DNA of 64,000 nucleotides, taken from contig JAGQDJ010000166.1 in NCBI GenBank assembly GCA_022885665.1, forward strand, positions 1-64,000, given 5' to 3'. Under the pieces are notes generated by a model, which made no database searches, was not told where the DNA came from, and worked only from the letters and a program-made list of their open reading frames with translations. Position 1 is the stretch's first letter. Each line of letters opens with the position of its first letter. This stretch comes from Triops longicaudatus. Taxonomy: Eukaryota > Arthropoda > Branchiopoda > Notostraca > Triopsidae. The position numbers were made by a program, and so were the translations under genes. Below, piece after piece: positions 23,971 to 34,609 of the stretch.

Positions 23971-24056
23971 TGCACGAGGGATCTTAGGCTTCCTTGTTGT
24001 GTTGCACGTTGCTGTCCTAGTCACAGGAGACTATTCTTCAGAATGAAAAGAACAGG

Positions 24057-24063
24057 TTTTTAT
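24057..24063 (-). promoter_or_regulatory. TATA box of the secreted-protein gene
   Basis: TATAAAA on the minus strand, 87 nt upstream of the ATG at 23970. This predicts a start site near 24030 and a 5' UTR of about 60 nt. Confidence 0.6.
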
Positions 24064-27000
24064 ACCAACATGAGCACGCCTGGTGCGTGGCTTGGCTTGT
24101 GCGTTCTGGGTGGGACAATGAATAACCACATGGCCGTGAGCGGAAGATTCTTTTTGAATTCTTTCTCTCTTATTCCCGCTGTCATCTCCACACCTTTAAT
24201 ATGCTTGTTTTGGGGGAAGTTACCCAAGACGTATCTTAGGCCCAACAGCCTGACCTTCAATTTTGAAACTTGTTTTATGTATCTAACCTTGACCCATCGA
24301 AAACCAAACGGGTGTATACATGCTCGGAAACAGCTAACATTGTCAAGTTTTTCGCTTGTTCACAACGAAGAAGTTAACTTCGCTTTCTTTTTTAAAATAT
24401 AAATGAATGCGGATAGAACTATGAAGCCAAAAGTCTGTTCTGTACTAGAATCATCTAAAATAACAGTTTTGCGAGAAGTTAAGAAGTTGGTATTAAAACG
24501 CCGAAAAGTTTCGTAGTGATTTATGGGTATAACTCTGAATCGTAGTCATGTGAGCACGAATTGAATTATCCCAAGGCATGTAGAAGACAATGTAGGTTTT
24601 CTGCTTAGTGCTTGTTAAACCTGAGAATGTTTTCACCAGGACAGAATTTGTAGTTGTTTAAATTGCTGAGTCGTGTAAGTTGTAGAGTTATAAAGTAGCC
24701 TTGGCCTCTCCTGTCTCTTTTTTTAACATGTGGTAGATCCCGGAAGAGTCGCTTTCACTTTTTTCTTAATCTCATAAGATTTAATCCAACATGCGCTTCC
24801 TAGACTTTGAGACGTTTACGGAGAACTTACGCAATATACGCAAGGAACCGACTTTTTATTACCAATGAAAAAAAAGCTTCGCTTAGAAATGTGTTAAAAA
24901 AGCGATAGCCTATACACTTGAGGACAGTCGGAGCAAATCTTCGAGTTCGGAGTGTTTCCCGCTGAACAGGTGGTCAAATCACCATAATATGGAAATACAA
25001 ATACGTATGTATGCAACGAGGTAAAAGTGGAAGTGGTACTACAAAAAAAGAAAGTTAGGTTTAAAGTATATACGTATAATAAAGTTGACATTTGTTCAGT
25101 TGCGCTTTGTCTTAGAAAAGGAAAACATTTAAGAGCGCTTACCGGTGACTGCTAGCGCATTGGAATTGAAAGATGGGTTGAAAGGGAAAGTAGGCAACTG
25201 TATAGAAGCTGTTTTGGGTCGTTTCTAATGCAGTTAACCATTCAATGGCAGGTTCGTGCGCAAAGCCTTTTGTAAGTTCGTGCAAATAAACGATAAAAAG
25301 CCATTTTAAATTACTTTAAAGTATTAATAGATATGTTGTGAAGGTCTTCTCTGGAAACGGATTCCTGTCCTAGTTTTTCACAGGGCGAGTAGGCTATCGA
25401 AATATTCGCAAAAATTTGCTTATAGATGCGGCCTCCAATATTTCTGCATGAAAGCCGGCGCTTGCTGATAAGACATGAAGCTCACCTTTAGGCCAGCCTT
25501 CAGAAAAGGAAGTGAGCTACGTGTAAGTAAGAACGGTTTCCCTGATGCTTAAGCCTAGAGGAGTAAGGAAACTTTCCCGCATACTCATAACTAGCTCCTG
25601 GAGAAAGTTGCTTTTAATTACTCTACTCTTGCATATTGTCTACCATAGGTCCTACTCCTAGACATTTAGAATTTCCTTACAAACTCAACCGTTAGGGGGG
25701 AAGTCTATCGCTATGTATTCATAGATACAATCAGTTGACGTTGGGCACAGATGTGTCGCAACACGCACGGTTCGAATTGACCGTCATGAAATCTCGGAAA
25801 AGACTATAGAGAGGGGCATAAGTCTATGCTTTTGGCTATACAGAGCTCCTTAACAGTTTTTCATAAACGCACGAAACTCGTGAAAAATTCATCTTAATTC
25901 GACGTTCCCCAAGCATTTTGGAAGTTTATGTGCATTAAGTAAGAACTCTGCAGCCTTGGTAACTACAAGACAAAGCACTGTTGTATTTAGCTGTTCAGTT
26001 AATCAGGAGTTCCAGTTAATCAGGAGTGGTCTAAGTTTTAGTTACAACCGAAATTATGTATTCTGTAGTAGGCGGGACTTAGGAAGTAACATAACGAAGC
26101 ATAAAAAGGTATAAAGTTCCAAACGGAAAGTTCTCATAAATATTTACTTTGTGTTCGAAATCTATGTTAGTTTTGAATGAATATTATATTGAGGGGGATT
26201 TTTTCCTTCCGTGCGCGTAAGCAGGCGAATTTAAACCAGGTCAATAACGTTTCTATCAGTTACGCACTATGATTAGTAAGTGCCAGACTACGAAGAGACG
26301 CCGTGCGGTAGCAGTTGGGTTAATTTTATACTATTACTTTGCATGGACGAAATGAGTAAATCACGAATGGAAACGACGTGAGTTATAAACAGACATCCTC
26401 GATTCTCACTGTAAGTTACTGAGTAGACCAATATCGTATACGAACTTGTACAATAGTTTCGCGCTTGTCGTTCCTCTCACTTCACCGCCACACTTTGCGC
26501 AAGACGGTCGCACGAGCTTGTGCCTTTCTGAATACCCTTTTGTTGAGATTATGTGCTTGTTTAGCTGCCGAAAACCTTACAAGAAAACTTACGAAATCTG
26601 CATATAAATTACTTTAAGTGCCATTCTAAGACACTACGACTACGATTGTAAGGTCATATGCAATAGGGGAAGTACAGAACCGTGTGAACACTTGAAAATT
26701 GTTTATTTTTCACTTCACGTGAATGCAAAACCCTGTCGTAAACTTATACTTGTTAGATGAAGTGATGTCCTGTCTATCAAACTGCGAATATTGCAGTTTA
26801 ACAAGACAAAAAATAATACTAAATGAGTATGAAAACTAGAGGCTCTTCAACTGTATAAAATGAGATACTGGGTACACAGTTTAGACTTGCAGGTGGAGAA
26901 AATAGCCTGTGTTTTTGGCATAAAGAAGCTGACAGATTTATTTTTCAACAAAAGTACGTGGTAGATTTGGAAGATATTTATGAAAACCTACAGGTATATT

Positions 27001-27801
27001 GCAAAATGAATAGTAGAATCTTCGTATCACTCTATTAGTGTAAAAATCCGTTTTCTTTTATCTCGCCATTTGCGCAACACACAGCTTGCGGGCAAAAAAC
27101 GCTCCAGTCCAAAACGTACCGAATCGTCACTTTTGACTTTCTATGACTCTTGTATGATTACTTGCGAACTTTTTTGATCGACTTTTCAGAGGATTATTCT
27201 GTAGTTTTCATTATGTACAAAATATTCACACAATTTTTGGTGCAATATAAACGTGACAACGAAAACTCTTGAGACTCGTTTCTTATTAAAAGAACCATAA
27301 ATTCATTATTATATTTATTTTTAATCTACACTTTAATCTTTTCAAAGAAACCTCCCTAATCTTACTTTTTTTATTCACCAATGTATGATTTCTTCCATTT
27401 CCAAATTGTCGTACGAACATTAGTCAATATTTTTGCACGGTCTGTCCGACTTCTCAACTATGCTGTCCTTTGTCTATTGGCACTTCGTGCTACAATCTAA
27501 TGGAAAAGTTTGTACAAACATGTTTCTGTTCATGGCACCTGTCTTAAAACCTGGGCATTATACACTCTATGGCATTACACAACCGGCATACGGTAGACCC
27601 TACGGCGTTTGAAATAACGCGCCATAACTTGGAAGAATCAAGAAATACGAAAGACTTTACGCCAGGTGTCGCGTTAGTTTGGAAACAGGCACAATTCTAT
27701 TCCTGGAATACAAATGCAGTCATAGCTACTGCCACGAGATGCTCACACGAAGCCTGTAGTCAGTAGAGCTAAAATAACAACAAACATTCGTTACTCTTGA
27801 A
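24064..27801. other. Intergenic upstream of BUD13
   Basis: About 3.7 kb without a supported gene. A 17-bp near-perfect tandem (CAGTTAATCAGGAGTTC, then CAGTTAATCAGGAGTGG) lies near 25997-26030. The last kilobase includes copy 1 of a dispersed repeat. A 65-codon frame at 27569-27766 ends 35 nt before the BUD13 ATG but has no recognisable content. Confidence 0.5.
26660..27470 (+). repeat. Dispersed repeat family R1, copy 1
   Basis: This is collinear with 44545-45300 and, over its central part, with 61590-62030, all in the same orientation. Shared landmarks are GAGGCTCTTC, a GGTTTAG/GTTTAGAC block, a CAGCTTGC-GCAAAAAACGCT block and an AATTTTTGG block. No open frame is conserved among copies, so it looks like an old non-autonomous transposable element. 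Boundaries are approximate. Confidence 0.6.
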
Positions 27802-29574
27802 ATGGCATCAGCTCCTATAAGCAAACTAGAGTACTTGAAAAAGTACATGTCCCCGGAACAAAATGAAGAGAAGAAACACAAGAAGAAAAAGCTGAAGCAA
27901 GTTCTAAAAGCAAGATCGTAAGTGTTACTTTCTCTAATTTATGGCTAACGTGTTTCCGCAATGCTTCCCTAGTATGTTCTAATAAGTTAAGTTGAATATG
28001 CCGCTCATTCTATGAATTCTATTGTTGTCTTGTGCTTTAGAAACGTAACCATAATAGACACGGATGTGGACTTAAAGAGAATCAAATCGGAAGCCTTTGA
28101 CGAGGAAGACGAAAATGCACCTCAGGTTGTAGCAGTTATAAGTGACCACGACAAAGAGCTGCAAAGCAAAAAATGGCGAACTGTGGGAACCACAGAAGAC
28201 AAAATAGCTATTAAAGAAGAACCTCCTTCACCGATCACTGATCACTATGAAGACCAACATGTAAAGGATTCCAGGAATTCGCCAGTTCGTCGGAGACGAC
28301 ACGATTCTGCGTCTGACTCAGACCTGTTACCCGTACGCAGAAGACATGATTCTGCGACTGACTCAGATCTCTCACCTGCACGCAAAACACGACATGATTC
28401 TGGCTCTGATTCTGATCGGTCGCCTGTACGCAGGAAAAGGCACGACTCGGGTTCGGATTCAGACCATTCCCCTGTCAAAAAACAACAAAACGATTCGACC
28501 AATGTCTTTAGAAAGAGACAGGGCTCCGATTCAGATGCTTCTCCCCCGAGGAGAAGGTCCAATAAAGATGAGAATGCCTCACGTAAAGCGCCAAAACGAA
28601 AAAAGGACGAAGAAAGTGATGCCAGTCCTCGTCCGAGCAGGCGCACCGTTGACGCAGACGGAGACCTGTCGCCTGTTCGGAAGTCGACTTCATCCCTCAT
28701 ACCTCCTCACAAAATCAAGAAAGAGAAGATGGACAAGACGTTGGATGGGAAAAAAGCGGGTTTGCAAAGTGCGAGAGACCTTCGAAAAGAGACAGACGCA
28801 CTACGACAAAGAGAAGATGAAGCATTCAAACAAGTACACCTCCTTAGTGCACATAACAATGCTTAGTATTATTATTTTTTATTATTTTGTAGTTGTCTGA
28901 GAATTTGTCAGGCAGAGGCGCTGAAACGGTTCACAGAGACAGAGCAACTGGAAAGCGTCGCAATTTAGAAGCTGAACGAGAAGCGAATAGAGAAAAAGAG
29001 GAACGAAAACAAAAGCTTCTTGAAAAATTTCAGGAGTGGGGCAAAGGGTAAGAAAGCCCTACCAAAAAGTCTTAGAAAAGTTAAACTATACATTTACTGT
29101 AGATTAAAGCAATCCCAAGCCCAGGAGCAGCGCTTGGAAGACGATCTGCACGAAATGTCCAAACCTTTGGCACGAATGGCGGGCGATGAAGATTTGGAGA
29201 ACTATTTGAAAGCACAAGAAAGAGAAGGTGATCCTATGGCCGCGTACATGGCGAAAAAGAAGAAAAAGCAAGAGTCTTCTGTGCCCGGGAGACCCAGTAC
29301 GTATTTATTTTTCTACTTATTCCCTCCCCCCCCCAAAAAAAAAAAATCATACGGACAATAAGGCAATGGAAACGTATTAATCTGACTCGCTTTGCAAGGC
29401 CGACCAACCTATCAAGGTCCCGATGGGCCACCGAATCGGTTCAACATTCCACCCGGTTACCGTTGGGATGGCGTAGACAGATCCAGTGGCTTCGAAAAGC
29501 AGTGGTTCATGAAACAAACAAAGAAGGTGGCCGTGGCAGAAGAGGCATACAAATGGAGTGTAGCAGATATGTAA
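27802..29574 (+). CDS. BUD13: BUD13, RES-complex splicing factor (5 exons, about 477 aa)
   Basis: BUD13 is part of the spliceosomal RES complex (with SNIP1 and RBMX2) acting on pre-mRNA retention and Bact splicing. Exons: 27802-27917, 28041-28833, 28893-29047, 29103-29296 and 29399-29574 (TAA); 1434 nt in frame. The start SKLEYLKKYMS matches the human SKAEYLKRYLS. Exon 2 carries acidic sequence and at least four RHDS-SDSD-SP repeats (RHDSGSDSDRSPVRRK), the metazoan BUD13 phospho-repeat. Exon 3 has AETVHRDRATGKRRN. The C-terminal signature is very strong: PPNRFNIPPGYRWDGVDRS and YKWSVADM at the stop. AATAAA follows 5 nt after the stop. It converges with NEMF across only 70 nt. Confidence 0.95.
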
Positions 29575-29579
29575 TTTCA

Positions 29580-29585
29580 AATAAA
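29580..29585 (+). terminator. BUD13 polyadenylation signal
   Basis: AATAAA lies 5 nt after the BUD13 TAA. Cleavage would fall near the NEMF stop codon on the other strand. Confidence 0.7.
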
Positions 29586-29644
29586 TTTTACAACTCCCTT
29601 TGAAGGAAAGAAAGAACTCACCCCAGTTTCCTTAAAACACAAAT

Positions 29645-32600
29645 TCACTTTCTGGAACGTTGAAGTTGTGTAGCCACAAGTTTCACCCTTCCGGGCATAT
29701 TTCTTGCGATATCCTGATCTTTCAAACTCTTAATTAAATCCTTTTCTCTGGAGGAGGCTGCTTTATCCATTAAGAACGCATTAAGCGCTGTCTTGGCAGC
29801 TTTACCACGCTTATTGGTCCCAGGAATAATTTTAATCTTGAATCTAAAAAGCATTTTCCCTTACTACTCATTTAAGAACATATACCAAGGATATTACTTG
29901 AAATTCGCCAAAGCTGAATAAGGCCCAACCGTCGCTACGGCAAAGAGAAGTTCATCTTCAGTCGTTGGTTGACCAGTTAAAGAATTCAAAATAGCGACAT
30001 CAGATGAATCGACATCAGGCTCCGGCTCAGCATCATCGTCATCCACGTCTGGTTCTTCTTTTGCTTCACCATCAGCGTCTCCTCCGTCTTCCTTATTCAG
30101 TTCCAGGGGCTCTTCCTCTACATCTGCCTCGGTTTTCAAGACTTTGGAAGAATTGCTTTTGGAAACTGGCACCTCCTTCGCAGGGCCTGATTTCGTGTCC
30201 GCAGGTTTACCGCTCGTTTTCTTGCTATCACCTTTTTTCTTAGACTTGTCCTTCGCTGGGCCAGCCGACTAACAAGCACACGTAAACGTTACCGACTGTG
30301 TATTGGTAGTGCATTTTCACCTGTAATAGCTCCATGCGCTGCTGCCGCTCTTCCTCGTCTTGGTCCTTGTACTTTTCTTTCATCTTTTTCAATTTGCCCT
30401 TCTGACCCCGTTTGGCATTTTGTCCGGTTCGATTATTCGCCTTCTCGGATGCTAAATACCACACCAATAAATTTTGTTATGGTATGGATGGAAAAGACTG
30501 TTACCAGAATTTTTTCCTCCGTCAACTTTTTTTGCTTCTTTATTGCCACGTTGCTGTTGTTGCTTTTTTATTGCTGGAACACCTGCTCCTATAATTGTGA
30601 TCTGGTCTTCCTCCTGCACAGCGGGCAAAGCACCACTGGAGTTGGAAACACTCCTCGTTCGCTCGGGTCCCAAAGCGACTACTGTGTCCGGAAACGCTAT
30701 TTCGTCGCCGCTGCTCAGCATGGTTTTCGCCAAAGACAAACCTTAATAACACAAATTCGTTTGTTAACGATTAAAGGTTGAAATATTTGTCATACTTTGC
30801 ACATCTTGGGTTAATTCCTGTGCGTCACTATCCTCCGAATCTGAAGAGTCATCTTCGTCACTTAGTTCGATTTCCTGGACATTTTCCTTAGCCGAACTCA
30901 AACTTACTGACTCGTCGTCAACTCCTCTCACTTTCCTTTCGCCCAGATGTCTGAAGAACGAACACTATTTAACATTTGTGCGACACAAATGACTACATAC
31001 CTTGCGACACTGTCTTCTTCAAGTTTAAACAAGAGTCCGAATCCCAAAACCACTGGAATGGGAGGCAGGAAATTCTTTTTACCGCGGATCATAAAACTGC
31101 CGGTTGTTAAGTATTCTCCTGTAGGAGCAGTTTTTGACACCTGATGAGCGTAAACCCACCAAGCAGCAGTAATAATTTTTGCTTCCCACGCACCACTAGT
31201 GAATTATTACCGAATGAATCGAAGTAATTGTTATTATTGTAAATATAATTGGTAACTAACCTGTAGGCTACGGCCATCAAGGCAGCTTCTTGTAAAGTTT
31301 TGGGTGGTACAGGATCACCAGACGGGTTTTTGATTACTAAACTGCTAGCGCCGTGCAAATCGGCGTGTACATACAAGTCATTAGGTTTCAAGTAGCGTTT
31401 AACCACTAGTTCGTTTTGTTGTTGGTCTCTACCAGCAATAACTGCAAGAAAACACACATGCACAATGAAAGGCCCGTAAAATTGTACATTTCAAAAGTTA
31501 CCTAGATAATTCTCCGAGCTTATAAACCAGAAAAATTTTTCAAACCAGTAGACTTTCCGGGCTTTTTTAATAGTTGCAATGGTGGCTACTTCCTTTAAAG
31601 TTTGCTTGGTCTTCTTTTCGGCTGACTTGAATGCCTTCTCGGAAGCGTCAAGAGTCTTCAGCTCCTTCTTTAAAGCTGCGCGTTTCGCGTCAAAGTACCT
31701 TGATATGTTTTTGTACGTGATATACATTTCTTTAATTGGCTCTGTTACTTTCTGGCGTTGGCGAATGCAGACAAGCTTAGATCAATGTCGATGAGCGTCG
31801 GTGGAAGATGTTCATTGTCATCTTCGTCATCAAACTGCTCAACATAGTAAGGATCGCTAATAGAGTAAAAAAATGTGAACCATTTAAACCATTTTTAACA
31901 GAAAAAAAACATTAAAAATATACCTGAGGAGGACGGTGACATGATTTATTTCCAATTTGAGGCCCTTGATTGATTTCGCGACTGGATCTTTGTTGGCAGC
32001 TCCCTCTTTCACCAACGCTTCGATGTCTTTCCAAGGTATTTGGTTCGCAATAGCCGAGCGAATGACAAGGAGAACCCGGTCAACTAGTTGCTGATTGAGT
32101 TCAATCAAACGCGCTTTTTTCTCATCCATTGCTTGCAACTGCTGCAGCGAATCCAAGCGCTTCTCATGATCCTTACGGATGTTCGTTAGTTTCTTCATAG
32201 CTTCTTTTTCCTATGAGAACAATATATGTAGGTGAACCTGCGATCTGCCGTACGCCAGTAGTTACTTGCTGTACGAGTTTGACGTCCAATCTCTGTCCTT
32301 CAATACTGGAGAAAAATTCGTCTACTGTTTTGTTGAAGTAAGGAAACTCCAAATAAGGAAGTTTCTCATACTGTTTGAAAAAATAAGGCTGAAAATCTTG
32401 ATGGGTGAAGAAATCTTCAGAGCTTCCATCAGGTTTAACCCGCTTTTCAACTTTTTGGATAATAAAGCCCTAAAAAGAACTCCTTGAGTCTAAACTTATT
32501 AAAATGTCTGAAACTAATAATACTTTGATGAATGATTGAGCACTTTTGAACTGATCAATGATTTCTTGAATGTTTCGAAACACTTGCTCCAGTCCGGACA

Positions 32601-33539
32601 TATCCTTCTCCTGTGTAAAATCAATTCCAAGGCGGCAATTGCTAGCAAAGCCACAAGACAGCATAGCGTGTTCCAGAACGGCTGGTCCATAATCTAAAGT
32701 ACCAAAAAAAGTAAATATCTTGCTATGAGAGAAATCACTTGGATTTATACCGCAGTGAGGAGTTAGAATCTTTTTCAGGTTTTCTCCGTGTCTTGCTTTA
32801 CTAATCCATTCTTTGAGTTTTTGTTGCGTTGGCGGATCCTCAGGAAGCTTAGCACGGTCAATCGGATAGACTTCACGTACGGCAAACCTGTCACAGAACA
32901 GAAGCTGATTAACTAAATTCAGAAATAAATCATTTACGTGAAAAAAAAATCGGTTACCTTACATCTTCTCCTTCCGTACGTGGCCTTAGGATATTAAGAA
33001 TAGTGTACTCGAAGTCAGTAAGTACAATATTGCCCCTATCATAGAGCTCGATGATGACATGATATGCAGCTTCGCCAGTTCCGAACTGCAAGTCTACAAT
33101 ACGATCAATTCCAAGTTGTGTAGCGGATTCGAGTCTCTTATTTTTCAGATGTTTTCGCAGCTAAAATGAACACAAAAGCGTATGTGCTGATACTGAAAAC
33201 TATAACTGCTAACCCAATAAAAATTTACTTTCATAGAAAACCCTGATGGAGCAGGGTTCTTTGGCCAATCAAACTCCGTCATGTGAATTCTTATCCCAGA
33301 CTCGAACAACAGGACGCATTTTTCTTCTTTCCTCTGAAGCCGAATCAGGTAAGTCTTATTGTCAACATCGTACACTTGATTTACGCGCATTCCAACCAAC
33401 CTTCATTATAATTATTTGTATAAAGTTGACAATTAAGTTCTTAAAACGCTTTATACAACAAAGTTTGGCTTAATTCTTACCTCTCCTTAATTTCTGCCAG
33501 AACGGCAATAATATCTAATGTTGTAAATCTGGATTTCAT
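29645..33539 (-). CDS. NEMF: NEMF/Rqc2, ribosome-associated quality control factor (16 exons, about 1001 aa)
   Basis: NEMF binds the 60S-peptidyl-tRNA complex after ribosome splitting, helps recruit Listerin and directs C-terminal tail addition. Exons (minus): 33539-33481, 33400-33229, 33160-32958, 32887-32751, 32693-32524, 32469-32266, 32210-31924, 31856-31749, 31698-31502, 31441-31261, 31195-31001, 30950-30796, 30741-30505, 30451-30321, 30268-29898 and 29843-29645. They total 3006 nt with consistent phases. NFACT-N starts MKSRFTTLD (Asp9). Asp96-Arg97 sit in LGIDRIVD, at the positions known to matter for tailing in the human protein. The coiled-coil middle has KDHEKRLDSLQQ. NFACT-R has KVYWFEKFFWFISSENYL, GRDQQQNE, YVHADLHGASS and SKTAPTGEYLTTGSFM. 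The C-terminal domain has LNSLTGQP and RGKAAKTALNAF. An acidic, Lys-rich linker lies between. Intron 8 is just 50 nt. Confidence 0.97.
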
Positions 33540-34068
33540 AATTTACTGACTTTTTCAAAGTAGACCGAATAACGTTTCAGTTTACGATTTACCATACAGT
33601 GCTTTATACACTACGTTTCCTACATTCCATGAGGGGATGATAAATAAGGCGTGACCAAAAATAGTCAGTTCGTGTTTTCACCAATCGTCGCCTGTTGTAA
33701 ATTTCGATTATCCGAGTTATTGCATACTAAGCATTTGAAGCATGCTTCGGATAATTGAAAATACAAAATGTTTTACATGTTTCGGATAAGCAAATAAAAA
33801 GAATAGTGGAGCTTTCGTACGAAAGCTGTGCTGTATATTCCTTAGGTGGCAGCACATGAAAAAAGTGCCTCTGTTTAGAAAGAGTTCTTTACGACAACTG
33901 TTTACTATCACAGAAAATTCTTTATTAGACATGGTAGAGTGGTTAAAACAATGGATTCGGAAACGGCAATTGCTTGCCAGCATAGATCCACAAAGGGCGC
34001 AAGTAAAATAAGAAATCACAATTATTGTTCATCTTAGTAAATCCCACGTTTTCCCGTTTCCATAGCGC
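33540..34068. other. Head-to-head spacer, NEMF and microprotein gene
   Basis: These 529 bp separate two divergent start codons, so the region is a candidate bidirectional promoter. A string near 33930 (TGGTAGAGTGGTTA) resembles a tRNA A-box, but no matching B-box or cloverleaf follows. No TATA box is obvious. Confidence 0.4.
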
Positions 34069-34379
34069 ATGAAAAATAGACTGTCTTTAGTCTACTTCTT
34101 ACTTGCGTGGAACGCACTCGGTTATACCGTATACATCACATTAAACAAGAATAAATCCACGAGTGAGAAGGATCAGCACCTCGAAGGTCTACCAGAAGGT
34201 AGTATTTTTCTGTAAGTTACAATGTAAAGACTCATTGGATACGTGTAGCTGCCAAAATGGCTAAACTGCTGAAGTTGGAGAACGCAACTGTTTACCGATT
34301 CGACGGTCTGACCTATAAAGGTTCCGAAAAGCTGGACACAAACTCAGAAACTGATTCTAGCCCTCTAGAAACGAGTTAA
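34069..34379 (+). CDS. Small single-pass membrane protein, unknown (2 exons, 86 aa)
   Basis: Exon 1 (34069-34198) and exon 2 (34249-34379, TAA) flank a 50-nt GT-AG intron with phase preserved. The N-terminus is a short basic stretch, then a hydrophobic helix (LSLVYFLLAWNALGYTVYI, residues about 5-23), then a Lys/Ser-rich linker. Exon 2 encodes AKMAKLLKLENATVYRFDG followed by LTYKGSEKL and a Ser/Thr/Glu tail. Two overlapping AATAAA signals lie about 50 nt downstream. The fold resembles small mitochondrial or ER integral proteins (SMIM-type), but I cannot assign a family. Support comes from the clean splice, the polyA signal and its placement between two well-defined genes. Confidence 0.65.
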
Positions 34380-34426
34380 CGGTTTTTAAATGTAGAGATT
34401 GTTGTATTATATGTCTTTGTAGAAAA

Positions 34427-34437
34427 AATAAAATAAA
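34427..34437 (+). terminator. Polyadenylation signals of the microprotein gene
   Basis: Two overlapping AATAAA hexamers about 50 nt past the TAA. The SAV1 stop codon on the opposite strand is 170 nt further right. Confidence 0.65.
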
Positions 34438-34609
34438 ATGACATCACTTGTTCCTGACATATGATCCAGTCAGTACTTTAATAGACAAGACATACTTTCA
34501 AAAACAGGAACTGGTCTAAAGTGTACAGATTGAAAGCTTCTAAAATAACTACTACTTCTTGGAACACATTGCAGATTGAAGCTATAAAAAACTAGTTTGT
34601 CAAACATTT

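Noticed and set aside
25760..25790. GGTTCGAATTG as a tRNA B-box
   Set aside because: No A-box at the right distance upstream and no cloverleaf.
27569..27766. 65-codon frame just upstream of BUD13 as an upstream gene
   Set aside because: No homology seen and no evidence that the transcript begins before it; left as chance.
33925..34000. tRNA-like string (TGGTAGAGTGGTTA) suggesting a tRNA-Ser or tRNA-Leu gene
   Set aside because: No B-box (GGTTCGANTCC) follows, and neither the anticodon stem nor the acceptor stem can be formed.
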